Assembly (NCBI GenBank): GCA_963717455.1
Contig: OY970336.1
Span: forward strand, 1,612,001 to 1,676,000
Origin: Bog-473 sp963717455
GTDB taxonomy: Bacteria > Actinomycetota > Acidimicrobiia > Acidimicrobiales > RAAP-2
Direction of reading: 5' to 3'
Length of the DNA stretch: 64,000 nucleotides
In this document: in pieces, positions 42,949 through 52,409 of the stretch
How positions within the stretch are numbered: position 1 is the first letter of the stretch
How the letters are laid out: every line of letters begins with the position of its first letter
The notes under the pieces: model-generated
Told to the model about the DNA's origin: nothing
Database searches by the model: none
The model's input: the letters and a program-made list of their open reading frames with translations, nothing else
Translations under genes and position numbers: made by a program

Positions 42949-44672
42949 TCTCGTCGTCCGGCCATGTGGGGGACCCGGGCTTCGAGCGCCAGGCCGATGC
43001 GCTCATCCGCCGTTTGGAGGCCCTGTCCGAGCGCGTGATGAGCGCCACGGGCGACCCGCCGTCGCCCCTGGTGGCCGAGATGCTCGAGGAGCTGTCCGCG
43101 GCGGTCGAGGAGCTCGAGGTCAGCACGGAGGAGATCCACGGCCAGAACGAAGCCCTGGTCGAGGCGAAGAAGCAGCTCGACGTCGAGTCCGCCCGCTACC
43201 GCGAGCTGTTCGACCTGGCCCCCGACGGGTACCTGGTCACCGACACCGTCGGCGTCATCCTCGAGTCGAACCGGGCCGCCAGCGATCTGCTCGGGACCCC
43301 GGGCCACTTCCTCGACCAGAAGCCCGTGGTGGTCTTCGTGGATGCCGCCGACCGGCGTGCCGTCCTGGACCACCTGCACGACGCGGTGTCCGGTGATCAC
43401 GGACCGGTCATCGAGTTCGAGGCCGGGTTTGCCCCGCCCAACCGGGACCCATTCTCCGCCTCGGTGCACATCACCGTCGGGGGTGCTGCCGGGGCAGCCG
43501 ACCCCGCCGGCCCATCGCGTGCGCTGGTTGCTCCGCGACGTCAGCCGCCGGATAGCGGCCGAGCGGGCACTCGTCGCCAGCGAGACCCGCTACCGCCTCA
43601 TCGCGGAGAGCGCAGCCGACGTCGTCATCGCCACCGATGGCGGGGGGTGCGTCACGTTCGCGTCACCCTCCATCGGGTCCGTGCTCTCCCTCGGCCCTGC
43701 CGAGGTCGAGGGTCAGTCGGTTGCCGACCTCGTCCATCCCGACGACCGCGCCGCCCTCGTGTCGCTGCAGGAGGGCGCTTTGCTCGGCCGGCGTGACCTG
43801 ACCACCGTGTGCCGCTTCCGCTGCGGCGACGGCGAGTACCTCGCCGTGGAGGCTCGGGCGGCGACGTTCCGGAACCCGGGCGAGCGGTCCCTCGGCCTCC
43901 AGTACGCGCTCCGAGACGTCCGCGAGCGCGAGGCGGCCCGCGTCGCCCTCCAGGAGGCGCTGACCCGCCAGGAGATGGCTGCGGCCGCCCTGCGCGATGC
44001 CGATGCGGCAAAGGATGCCCTCCTGCTGGCGGCGTCCCACGAGCTGAACACGCCCATTGCGGCGGTGGCCGGGCTGGCCGACCTCCTGGTGCGCCATCCG
44101 GACCTTCCCGGTGGCGACATCCGGAAGATGGCCGACGGCCTGGCGTCGACCGCCGCGGAGCTGCGGGCGATCCTGACCAACCTGCTCGACTCCGAGCGCG
44201 TGATCGGCGGGTACGTCGCAGGCGCGCCGGCGGCCGTTCGACCTCGCCGACGCTGGTCACCGAGCGCGCCCACAGCCTCAACGGCGCCGATCGGGCGATC
44301 GCGCCACCCTCTGACGAGACCATCGTGGAGCTCGACCCCGAGCTGACGGCGCGTATCGTCGACAACCTCCTCAGCAACGCCCTGCGCCACACCCCGAAGG
44401 GCACCGAGGTGCGGGTGGGGTTGTCCCGCCGCGACGACGGTGTCCTCCTTGCCGTCGACGACTCGGGCCCGGGCATACCGGATGCCGAGAAGGAGGCTGT
44501 CTTCGAGCCCTTTCAGCGCAGGGCGAAGAGCACCGTGGGGGGTCTGGGCCTGGGGCTGTTCGTGGTGCGCAAATTCGCCGAGATCCAGGGTGGCCGCGCC
44601 TGGGTCGAGGACGCCCCCGGCGGGGGGGCGTCGTTCCGGGTGCTCCTGCCCGACCAGCCCGTGCGCGCCTGA
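42945..44672 (+). pseudogene. PAS-type sensor histidine kinase broken by frameshifts
   Basis: Assembled across frames, it is a complete kinase. There is an N-terminal coiled coil (LEELSAAVEELEVSTEEIHG) and a PAS domain (RELFDLAPDGYLVTDTVGVI). In a second frame from about 43490 there is another PAS (YRLIAESAADVVIATDGGG) and the HisKA phospho-acceptor LAASHELNTPIAAVAGL. After a further change near 44240 the HATPase is read (DNLLSNALRHTPKGTEV, DDSGPGIPDAEKEAVFEPF, GLGLGLFVVRKFAEIQGG). The short PFDLAD between the last two is in the third frame, so probably three single-base indels separate the pieces. Either a recent pseudogene or sequencing error. Coupled to CheR by GTGA. Confidence 0.8.
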
Positions 44673-44685
44673 GTTCGAAGCCCGG

Positions 44686-45911
44686 CTACTGGGGCCGCGG
44701 CTCCTTGGGCAGCCCGAGCACCCGCTCACCCACGATGTTGCGCTGGATCTCCGCCGCCCCGCCCCAGATCGTCTCGGACCGGGAGAAGAAGAAGAGCGAC
44801 TGCAGGTTGTTGACGGGGTAGCTCGCCTTGGCCCGGCGCGCCCCGGTAGCAGCGTGTCAGCGCCGTCGTCGCCCAGCAGGATCTGGCCCTCCATGCCCAG
44901 GATGTCCATGCCGAGCACCATCGTCTCCTGGTGCGCCTCGGACCAGAACATCTTGTTGCACGCACCGAGCGCCGCCGTCGTGTGCGTGCCGTTGAGGACG
45001 TCGGTCAGCGTCCGGAAGCCGTTGATCTCCATGATCTTGATCTTCGACCACGACCGGGCGAGGCGTTGGCGCGTCAGCGGGTCAGTGTCGCGGCCCTTCT
45101 CGCGGGCGATCGCCACGATCTCGTCGAACTCCTTCTGGAACCGCCGGTGGCCTGTCGTCGACGACGTCCCGCGTTCGAATCCCAGCGTCGTCATCGCGAC
45201 CTTCCACCCGTTGTTGACGCCGCCGATGACGTTGTCCTTGGGGCAGCGCACGTTGGTGAAGAAGACCTCGTTGAACTCGGCCGAGCCGTCGACCTGCTCG
45301 ATCGGGCGTACCTCGACGCCCGGCTGCTTCATCGGGACGAGGAGGTAGGAGATGCCGGCGTGCTTCGGCGCCTCGGGGTCGGTGCGGGCGAGGAGGAAGA
45401 TGTAGTCGGCGTAGTGGGCCTGCGTCGTCCACACCTTCTGCCCGTTGATGACCCACTCGTCGCCGTCGAGCTCGGCCCGTGTCTTGAGGCTGGCCAGGTC
45501 CGAGCCGGCGTCGGGCTCGCTGAACCCCTGGCACCACGAGATCTGCCCCTTGAGGATGCCGGGGATGAACTGCTGCTTCTGCTCCTCGGTGCCCCACTGC
45601 AGGATGGTGGGTCCCACCAGCGTGTCGCCGAAGAAGTCAGCCCGCAGGGGGGCGCCCGCCCGGGCGAACTCCTCGTTCAGCACGACCTGCTGGAGCAGGC
45701 TCAGCCCCTTGCCGCCGTACTCGGTGGGCCAGCTGGCACAGATCCAGCCGCCGGCGTAGAGCTTGGCGGTCCACTCCTCGTTGAAGGCCTTGCGCTCCTC
45801 GGGCGTCATGGAGAACCGGGGTTCGCCCCAGCCGTCAGGCAGGTTCTCCTTGAGCCATCCGGCGATGTCGAGGCGGAATTCCTCCGCTTCCTGTGGGTAC
45901 GCGAGGTCCAT
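44686..45911 (-). pseudogene. Acyl-CoA dehydrogenase with a frameshift near the C-terminus
   Basis: The N-terminal 350 residues are a normal acyl-CoA dehydrogenase: WICASWPTEYGGKGLSLLQQ, the FAD/substrate region WCQGFSEPDAGSDLASLKT, and VWTTQAHYADYIFLLART. After GDDGADTLLPGR the expected ending is found one frame over: YPVNNLQSLFFFSRSETIWG, AAEIQRNIVGERVLGLPKEP, then a stop at 44686-44688. One base gained or lost in the GC run near 44843 explains this. If real, the FAD- and dimer-contacting C-terminus is lost and the frame runs on antisense to the kinase gene. Confidence 0.82.
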
Positions 45912-46018
45912 GGATGCACGGTACCCGTCCCCGTCGGCCGGGTGCGACCAGGCTACGGCCCCTGCACCCCGCCCCGGAGGCGTGGCGTTTGCGCCGGACC
46001 AGGGGGTTCGGGGAGGCT

Positions 46019-47458
46019 ATGCGGCCATGGTGGAGCGCGTCGGGACACCCATTGCCTAAAACGCCCCGCCAGAAGTGGATCGAGACCAAGGAGTCTTGGG
46101 AGCGGTCGCGCCACATCGAGGTGCCCGCCCCGATCCCGGCGGCACCACCTCGTCCCGGGGGGCTCCGCGTCGCCTTCCTCATCTATCGGGGGAACCCGCG
46201 CTGTGGCGGTCAGGGTGTCTACACCCGCCACCTGACCAGGGAGCTCGTCGCTCTCGGCCACTCGGTCGAGGTCTTCGCGGGGCCGCCCTGGCCCGAGATC
46301 GACGACGGCGTGGGCTTCACGCCCGTGCGCGGCCTGGACCTGTACCGCCACCCGGACCCGTTCCGAGTCCCGCACCGGCGCGAGTTCACGTCGCGCCAGG
46401 ACTGGATCGAGTTCGGCATCATGTGCACGGCCGGTTTCGGCGAGCCGCTCGCCTACTCGCTGCGGGCCCGCCACCTGCTGGCGCAGCGCCGCGACGACTT
46501 CGACGTCGTGCACGACAACCAGTGCCTCGGTAGCGGCATGCTGGGCATGGTCTCCGATGGTTGGCCTCTGCTGACCACGCTGCACCATCCCATCACGGTG
46601 GACCGCCAGCTGGCCCTGTCCCACACGACCAACCCATGGCAGCGCTTCACCACCCGGCGTTGGTTCGGCTTCCTCGGCATGCAGGTACGGGTCGCCCGTG
46701 CGCTCCCGGCCGTCGTGACCGTGTCGCAGAACTCCCGCCAGGACATCGCAGCACAGATGGAGGTCGCCCCCGAGCGGATGACCGTCGTACCGGTCGGCGT
46801 CGACCACACGGTGTTCCGCCCGTTCGACGACGTGACTCCTGTGCTGGGCCGGATCATGGTGACCTCCAGCAGCGACGTGCCCATGAAGGGCCTAGTGCCC
46901 CTGCTCGAGGCGGTGGCGAAGCTGCGCACCGAGCGCGACGTCGAGCTGACGGTCATCGGCCGCCCCACGGAGAACGGGCGGGTCGACCGGGCCATCGCCC
47001 GCCTGGGGTTGTCCGACGCCGTGCGCTGCGTCAGCGGCATCAGCGACGACGAGCTCGCCCACCTCTACGGCGAGGCGCAGGTCGCGGTGGTGCCCTCGCT
47101 CTACGAGGGTTTCTCCCTGCCCGCCATCGAGGCCATGTCCTGCGGCGTGGCGGTGGTCGCGACGACCGGGGGTGCCCTCCCCGAGGTCGTGGGCACCGAC
47201 GGCGAGACGGGCCTGCTCGTGCCGCCGGACGACCCCGGCGAGTTGGCCGCTGCGATCGCTCGGCTGCTCGACGACTCGGCCCTGCGGGCGCGGCTCGGGG
47301 CCGCCGGCCGCCAACGCGTCGTGAGCCGCTTCACCTGGCAGGTGACGGCGGCCGGCACCGCCGCCTGCTACCAGGCCCTGCTCGAAGGACGGTCCCTGCC
47401 CGGGGCACCGGCGGCCGCGCGCGGCGACGAGCCTGCGCTGTCGCAGGGGGCCGCCTGA
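46019..47458 (+). CDS. Family 4 glycosyltransferase
   Basis: About 479 residues of the GT-B fold. The N-terminal acceptor domain has VAFLIYRGNPRCGGQGVYTR, and the C-terminal donor domain has VGVDHTVFRPF, VTSSSDVPMKG and the GT4 signature EGFSLPAIEAMSCGVAVVAT. The sugar and acceptor are unknown. The stop overlaps the next start (TGATG), and a third coupled gene follows. ATG 46019 precedes the conserved N-terminus and is close to a GGGAGG. Confidence 0.85.
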   Translation: MRPWWSASGHPLPKTPRQKWIETKESWERSRHIEVPAPIPAAPPRPGGLRVAFLIYRGNPRCGGQGVYTRHLTRELVALGHSVEVFAGPPWPEIDDGVGFTPVRGLDLYRHPDPFRVPHRREFTSRQDWIEFGIMCTAGFGEPLAYSLRARHLLAQRRDDFDVVHDNQCLGSGMLGMVSDGWPLLTTLHHPITVDRQLALSHTTNPWQRFTTRRWFGFLGMQVRVARALPAVVTVSQNSRQDIAAQMEVAPERMTVVPVGVDHTVFRPFDDVTPVLGRIMVTSSSDVPMKGLVPLLEAVAKLRTERDVELTVIGRPTENGRVDRAIARLGLSDAVRCVSGISDDELAHLYGEAQVAVVPSLYEGFSLPAIEAMSCGVAVVATTGGALPEVVGTDGETGLLVPPDDPGELAAAIARLLDDSALRARLGAAGRQRVVSRFTWQVTAAGTAACYQALLEGRSLPGAPAAARGDEPALSQGAA

Positions 47459-48267
47459 TGCTCACCGTCGACTACGAGCGCCTCGGCGTCGGCCCCGGGG
47501 ACCTGGTCCTCGACCTCGGGTGCGGGTTCGGGCGTCACGCCTTCGAGGCGGCCCGCCGCGGCGCCTCGGTGGTGGCCCTCGATGCCGGTCCCGACGAGGT
47601 CGCCCAGGTCCGTGCCACGCTCGGAGCCATGGTGGAGGCGGGAGAGCTCACCGCCGGACACCCCGCCACTGCTGTGCAGGGCGACGCGCTGGCGCTGCCC
47701 TTCGCCGAGGCCACGTTCGACCGGGTGATCGCCTCGGAGGTGCTCGAGCACATCCCCGACGACACCGCCGCCATGCGCGAGCTGGCCCGGGTCCTGCGTC
47801 CGGGCGGGGCCATGGCGGTGACCGTGCCCCGCTGCGTGCCCGAGGCGATCAACTGGGCCCTCTCCGACGAGTACCACGACACGCCGGGTGGACACGTCCG
47901 CATCTACCGGCGCTCGACGCTGGAGCGCCGTCTCGGCTCAGCCGGGCTCGAGCCGACCGGGTTCCATCACGCGCACGGGCTCCACTCGCCCTACTGGTGG
48001 CTGCGCTGCCTGGTCGGGCCGTCCAACGACTCGCACCCGGCCGTCGAGGCGTACCACAAGGTGCTGGTCTGGGACATCGTCAAGGCGCCCTTCGTGACCC
48101 GTACCGCCGACCGCGTGCTCAGCCCGCTCATCGGCAAGAGCCTGGTGCTCTACCTGAGAAAGCCCGACGTCACCGTCGCCGGGCTTCCCGACGCCCGGCC
48201 CAACCTGCCCCGTGGCGTCCCCGGTCGGCGAGGTCCCACCGGTCCGACCCAGGGGGCGGCGGCATGA
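47458..48267 (+). CDS. Class I SAM-dependent methyltransferase
   Basis: A 269-residue methyltransferase_11-type enzyme. Motif I is VLDLGCGFGRHAFEAA, the acidic adenosine contact is ALDAGPDEV, and the post-II region is VIASEVLEHIPDDTAAMREL followed by ARVLRPGG. It sits between a GT4 and an (alpha/alpha)6 protein, with overlapping starts on both sides. Methylation of a sugar or glycolipid made by its neighbours is the simplest reading (inference). Confidence 0.88.
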   Translation: MLTVDYERLGVGPGDLVLDLGCGFGRHAFEAARRGASVVALDAGPDEVAQVRATLGAMVEAGELTAGHPATAVQGDALALPFAEATFDRVIASEVLEHIPDDTAAMRELARVLRPGGAMAVTVPRCVPEAINWALSDEYHDTPGGHVRIYRRSTLERRLGSAGLEPTGFHHAHGLHSPYWWLRCLVGPSNDSHPAVEAYHKVLVWDIVKAPFVTRTADRVLSPLIGKSLVLYLRKPDVTVAGLPDARPNLPRGVPGRRGPTGPTQGAAA

Positions 48268-49397
48268 CGACCGAAGAGATCCGCTCCGCCGTCACGCTGC
48301 CCGAGGTGCCCGGCATCCTCTCGGGCTCGGACGTCCTGGCCACGGCCCACGCCATCGCGGAGGTGCAGCGAGGCGACGGGATGATCCCCTGGTTCGTCGG
48401 TGGCCACTGCGACCCGTGGAATCACGTCGAGGCCGCGATGGCGCTCACCGTCTGCGGACTCGTGAACGAGGCCGTCGATGCCTACCGGTGGCTCGCCTCC
48501 CGCCAGCTCTCCGACGGCAGCTGGTTCAACTACTACCAGGGTGACACCGTCAAGGACCCCCGCCTCGACACGAACGTGTGCGCCTACCTGGCGGCCGGCG
48601 CCTGGCACCACCACTTGATCACCGGCGACGTGGAGTTCCTGGGCGAGCTGTGGCCGACGATTGAGAAGGGGATCGACTTCATCCTGCGCTGGCAGCAGCC
48701 GGACGGCTCCGTGCTGTGGTCGCTCGACTCGGCTGGCCGGCCCGAGGGCTACGCACTGCTCACGGGATCGTCCTCCATCTACCACTCGCTGCGGTGTGGG
48801 GTGGCGATGGCGGAATGCCTGGCCAAGGACCGCCCGGACTGGGAGCTGGCGGCCGGTCGCCTCGGCCATGCCGTGGCCCATCACCCGGGCGCATTCGCGC
48901 CCAAGGTCGAGTTCGCCATGGACTGGTACTACCCGATGCTGTCGGGGGCGCTGGAGGGCGAGGCCGGTCGACGGCGCATCGCCGAGGGGTGGTCGACCTT
49001 CGTCATGGAGGGTCTGGGTGTGCGGTGCGTCTCGACCGGCGACTGGGTCACCGCGGCCGAGACGGCGGAATGCGTGCTGACGCTCGACGCGCTCGGCATG
49101 GACGGCCATGCCCTCGACCTGTTCGTGGCCGGGCAGAGCCTGCGGCTCGAGGACGGGTCCTACTGGACGGGGATGGTCTACCCCGAAGAGGAGACGTTCC
49201 CCAAGCACGAGCGAACCACCTACACCTTCGCCGCCATGGTGCTCGCGGCCGACGCGCTGTCCAGCACGACGCCCGCATCCGGGCTCTTCCGCGGCGAGTG
49301 CCTGCCGGCCCCGCTCGACCTCGCCGAACCGCACTGCGGCGACGCGATGGAGGGGTGCACCGCCGCCGACCTGCAGCGGCGCTTCTCGCGCGACTGA
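48264..49397 (+). CDS. (Alpha/alpha)6-barrel protein (prenyltransferase/six-hairpin glycosidase-like)
   Basis: A 377-residue protein of repeated helical hairpins: VQRGDGMIPWFVGGHCDPWN, AYRWLASRQLSDGSWFNYY, LPQ-like WQQPDGSVLWSLDSAGR. These QxxDGSW-type motifs are shared by terpene cyclases, prenyltransferases and six-hairpin glycosidases. Many actinobacterial homologues are labelled prenyltransferase without proof. The ATG overlaps the methyltransferase stop (ATGA), so the three genes form one coupled operon, probably for a modified glycoconjugate. Confidence 0.65.
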   Translation: MTTEEIRSAVTLPEVPGILSGSDVLATAHAIAEVQRGDGMIPWFVGGHCDPWNHVEAAMALTVCGLVNEAVDAYRWLASRQLSDGSWFNYYQGDTVKDPRLDTNVCAYLAAGAWHHHLITGDVEFLGELWPTIEKGIDFILRWQQPDGSVLWSLDSAGRPEGYALLTGSSSIYHSLRCGVAMAECLAKDRPDWELAAGRLGHAVAHHPGAFAPKVEFAMDWYYPMLSGALEGEAGRRRIAEGWSTFVMEGLGVRCVSTGDWVTAAETAECVLTLDALGMDGHALDLFVAGQSLRLEDGSYWTGMVYPEEETFPKHERTTYTFAAMVLAADALSSTTPASGLFRGECLPAPLDLAEPHCGDAMEGCTAADLQRRFSRD

Positions 49398-49599
49398 CGA
49401 GCGACGTGACCAGAGCTGCCATCGCCGCCGACCGCGGTCGAATGGCCGTCTGCAAGTGGTCCGCGGGAGGATCACGCTCCGGCCGATCGATCCGACCCGG
49501 GCTCCCGGGATACCTTCTCCGTTCGAACAAGGCGGTCGCGCGCTGGCTCTCCCGAGTCAGGTGATCCGTTCCCCCGACCACGCCGTAGAGGACCAGAAG

Positions 49600-50010
49600 A
49601 TGGACGACGTCGAAGCGATCAAACAGCTCAAGGCGCGTTACCTCCGGACGATGGACACCAAGGACTGGTCGGGCATGCGTGACGTGTTCACCGACGACGT
49701 CGTGATCGATACGACCGCATCAGGCGGTGGCATCGTCACCGGCGCCGATGCGTTCCTCGAGTTCCTTCGGCTCGCCCTCGCCGACACAGTCACCGTGCAC
49801 CACGGCCACATGCCCGAGATACGCCTCACCTCGCCCACCACCGCGGCAGGTGTCTGGGCACTGCACGACGTCATCGTGTGGCCGGACGGAAACCGTCTGC
49901 AGGGCTATGGCCACTATCACGAGACCTACGAGCTGGCGGGCGGGGAGTGGCGCATCAAGACCTCGACGCTGACCCGATTGCACATGGAGATCACACAACC
50001 CGGCACGTAG
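49600..50010 (+). CDS. SnoaL/NTF2-like protein
   Basis: A 136-residue cone-shaped NTF2-fold protein. The first helix AIKQLKARYLRTMDTKDWSG, then MRDVFTDDVVIDT and the late strand HYHETYELAGGEWRIKTSTL, are typical of SnoaL_4-type nuclear-transport-factor-like enzymes. A possible active-site His/Asp lies in VHHGHMPEI. The ribosome site AGAGGA precedes ATG 49600. It may be an isomerase, dehydratase or lipid-binding protein; nothing nearby specifies which. Confidence 0.8.
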   Translation: MDDVEAIKQLKARYLRTMDTKDWSGMRDVFTDDVVIDTTASGGGIVTGADAFLEFLRLALADTVTVHHGHMPEIRLTSPTTAAGVWALHDVIVWPDGNRLQGYGHYHETYELAGGEWRIKTSTLTRLHMEITQPGT

Positions 50011-50088
50011 GCCCAACCCGGCCGACCGTGCCAGCGGTCGCGACCAGGGTCCCGCCGTCCCGGAGCACCGTCGGTGTGAAATATCAGA

Positions 50089-50631
50089 ATGAACCATCGC
50101 GTGGTCGTCCGCTTCATGATCGGGGTCTTGGCCCTCGCACTCCTCGTCGGTCCGGTCGTCTCGGGTGGCAGAGCTGCCGACGCCGGTGTCCGAGGGATCA
50201 ACGGTTGCTCGTCCAGGAACATGAAGGTCACGCTCGGACCGACGTTCGGAGCTGCCGGGACATCGATTCAGGTCATCGTCTTTGGAAACACCGGGTCATC
50301 GACCTGCTCGTTGGCGGGCAACCCCGAGGTGGGTTTCATCACCGTGCCTGGGGCCCGGCCCGAGTACGACGCCGTACCCGTCGTGAGTCAAGGCGATGAC
50401 AACGCCCCGTCCGGCAACCCACGCAGAGTGCTCGTCAAGCCGGGCGGCACCGCCTCCGTGGCGGTGCTCGGCGGTGATGTCCCGATTGCGGGCAGCCCTG
50501 CTGTGACCTGGGCGGCATTTCGGGTGACCATGCCGGGTCAGTCTCGCACGACGACCTTCAGCCGCCACACCGGGAGCTATTCCGGGTTCAGGGTGACCGA
50601 GTTCACGAAGGGAAGTTCCGCGGGAACGTGA
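50089..50631 (+). CDS. Secreted DUF4232-like protein
   Basis: A 180-residue exported protein with signal peptide MNHRVVVRFMIGVLALALLV and cleavage near SGGRAADA. The mature part has the DUF4232 style: an early CSSRNMKVTLG, FGNTGSSTCSLAGNPEVGF and a late beta-rich domain. Two cysteines (in GCSSRN and TCSLAG) may form a disulfide. Function is unknown. It stands alone on the strand. Confidence 0.7.
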   Translation: MNHRVVVRFMIGVLALALLVGPVVSGGRAADAGVRGINGCSSRNMKVTLGPTFGAAGTSIQVIVFGNTGSSTCSLAGNPEVGFITVPGARPEYDAVPVVSQGDDNAPSGNPRRVLVKPGGTASVAVLGGDVPIAGSPAVTWAAFRVTMPGQSRTTTFSRHTGSYSGFRVTEFTKGSSAGT

Positions 50632-50783
50632 CGCCGTTGCCGCAGGCCGCACTCGCTCGGGAGCATCGCTCTCATCTCTGAGTGTCGCCGTGCCTCAGTT
50701 AGCCTCGGGCCACGAGACGGTGTGCCGGTGATCCGCTGACCGAGGCGGTGTAAGATCGGCGAACCTCAACTCGGGAGCAAGCG

Positions 50784-50799
50784 CCGCCGCTTACGGCGG
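50784..50799 (+). terminator. Hairpin in the leader of the following membrane protein
   Basis: CCGCCG-CTTA-CGGCGG forms a 6-bp stem with a tetraloop 16 nt before GTG 50816. No T-tract follows. It may terminate upstream transcription or affect translation of the next gene; there is no match to a known riboswitch. Confidence 0.3.
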
Positions 50800-50815
50800 A
50801 AAGAGTGGCAGCGTC

Positions 50816-51562
50816 GTGGGAACCAGATCGAATGGTGGGACCGTCGAGCCATGGCACCTGCTCCGCCTCCATCCAACCTCACACGGCAACGGGCGGGAAG
50901 GTTCGCTGCTCCTCCTGCCGCCGCCGCGCAAGGCGCTTCGCCATGCGCTTCCCGTGGTGCTCGAGGGCGTCGTGGGCCCTCTCGTCCTCTTCTATCTGCT
51001 CCTCGTCCTCACCGGGTTCAGAGGTGCTTTGATCGCGGCGCTCACCTGGTCGTACCTGGCGTTGGGTCGGCGCCTGCTCAAGGGTGAGCGGGTATCAATG
51101 TTGTTGCTGTTCGGTACCATCCTCATCACCTTGAGGACGGTGATCGCCTTGGTCACAGGGAGCGCGTTTCTCTACTTTGCCCAACCGACGGCAGGTACCG
51201 TCGTGATCTCCCTGGCCCTCGTTGTCTCCGCGCTGGTCGGGCGGCCCTTCACGCAGCGCTTTGCCCACGACTTTTGCCCTATGGACCCTGCAATCATGAG
51301 CAGGCCCTTGGTCCGTCGATTCTTCATTCGGATCTCGGTCCTCTGGGCAGCCGTCCTGATGCTCAACGCTGGGCTCGTGTTCTGGTTGCTCCTGTCGTCG
51401 TCGCTCCGTTCCTTCGTGCTCGAGCGCTCCGTGGTGACATACGGACTCACCGCCGTCGCGATCTTCTTCTCCATCACCCGGTTCATGGCGATGATGCGTC
51501 GTGACGGCATCACCGTCGAGTGGGCGACCATCGAGACGCCGTACGTCGGCTCGGATCCCTGA
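50816..51562 (+). CDS. Integral membrane protein (VC0807/DUF3159-like)
   Basis: A 248-residue protein with about five transmembrane helices: ALPVVLEGVVGPLVLFYLLL, ALIAALTWSYLALGRR, TLRTVIALVTGSAFLYF, ISVLWAAVLMLNAGLVFWLL. The pattern of two short helices followed by a YLALG-R loop is seen in VC0807-like/intracellular-septation-like membrane proteins. Function is unknown. The GTG start lies after a GCAGCG stretch without a clear ribosome site, so the true start may be slightly downstream. Confidence 0.55.
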   Translation: MGTRSNGGTVEPWHLLRLHPTSHGNGREGSLLLLPPPRKALRHALPVVLEGVVGPLVLFYLLLVLTGFRGALIAALTWSYLALGRRLLKGERVSMLLLFGTILITLRTVIALVTGSAFLYFAQPTAGTVVISLALVVSALVGRPFTQRFAHDFCPMDPAIMSRPLVRRFFIRISVLWAAVLMLNAGLVFWLLLSSSLRSFVLERSVVTYGLTAVAIFFSITRFMAMMRRDGITVEWATIETPYVGSDP

Positions 51563-51737
51563 ACAGGTCACCGATGAGCAGGGCCACGGCGTTCGTAGCC
51601 CGCCCAGCGCGCAGACGGGACACGCGGCCAGGCTGATCACGATCCGCACCGTTCGAACTGGAGTGTCGCGACCGGCCCTGAGGCAATGCGTGTGTGCGCG
51701 GACAGCCAGGCGCCGACAATGAAGAGTGGCCCTATGC

Positions 51738-52409
51738 CTAATTCCGACCCTCTGCCTTGAACACGTGCAGCGTGGTCCCGCATCGCACGCAGTACACGAC
51801 ATCGATCGATATCGGATTGGTGCCCTCTACGTCTGGGTCAACGGCAATGGTCCGAAATCGAGTTCCGGCGGTCACGCTGGCGCGACATCGAGGGCAGCGC
51901 GGCTCCAATGCTGCGGTTGACCGATCTGGTGCGGTGTCAAGCTCGTCCACCTGTCCGCCGCCATATGGCTCTTGTCCGCCCGAGATGAGCGTGATCACGA
52001 CTTGGCGCACGCGGGGGAGCTCGGCCCCGAGGCTTACGAGGACGGTGGCGGCGACGCCCTCGCCCTCTCGTACGAGACCGAGGAGCAAGTGCTCGGTGCC
52101 GATGTACCGGTGCCCCATCTGCAGTGCTTCTCGCAACGAGAGCTCGAGGACCTTCTTGGCCCGCGGGGTGAACGGGGCGGGGTCCGTCGGTGCGGACCCG
52201 CTCATGCCGATCGTCTCCTCGACCTTCTCGCGCACGCCCTCGAGGGAGATTCCGAGGGTCGCGAGCGCCTCCGCCGCGACGCCCTCTCCCTCGCTGATCA
52301 GCCCGAGGAGGATGTGCTCGGTGCCGATGAAGCTGTGATTGAGCAGGCGCGCTTCCTCTTGCGCCAGCACCAGCGCCCTTCGCGCTCGGTCTGTGAAGCG
52401 TTCGAACAC
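51738..52409 (-). CDS. ClpC-like N-domain protein with C-terminal zinc ribbon, no ATPase
   Basis: A 223-residue protein. Residues 1-145 are two Clp_N repeats as in ClpC: MFERFTDRARRALVLAQEEA, HSFIGTEHILLGLISEGEGV, and the second copy MGHRYIGTEHLLLGLVREGE. Residues about 168-215 carry paired cysteines, CPRCRAS and CVRCGTT, forming a probable zinc ribbon. The AAA+ domains are absent. Clp_N binds adaptors, substrates or phospho-arginine in ClpC, so this could be an adaptor or anti-adaptor for ClpC. It is a single-gene transcript. Confidence 0.8.
   Translation of the reverse strand: MFERFTDRARRALVLAQEEARLLNHSFIGTEHILLGLISEGEGVAAEALATLGISLEGVREKVEETIGMSGSAPTDPAPFTPRAKKVLELSLREALQMGHRYIGTEHLLLGLVREGEGVAATVLVSLGAELPRVRQVVITLISGGQEPYGGGQVDELDTAPDRSTAALEPRCPRCRASVTAGTRFRTIAVDPDVEGTNPISIDVVYCVRCGTTLHVFKAEGRN

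Noticed and set aside
50750..50815. Riboswitch in the leader of the 50816 membrane protein
   Set aside because: Only a single hairpin is visible and it matches no riboswitch consensus I know.
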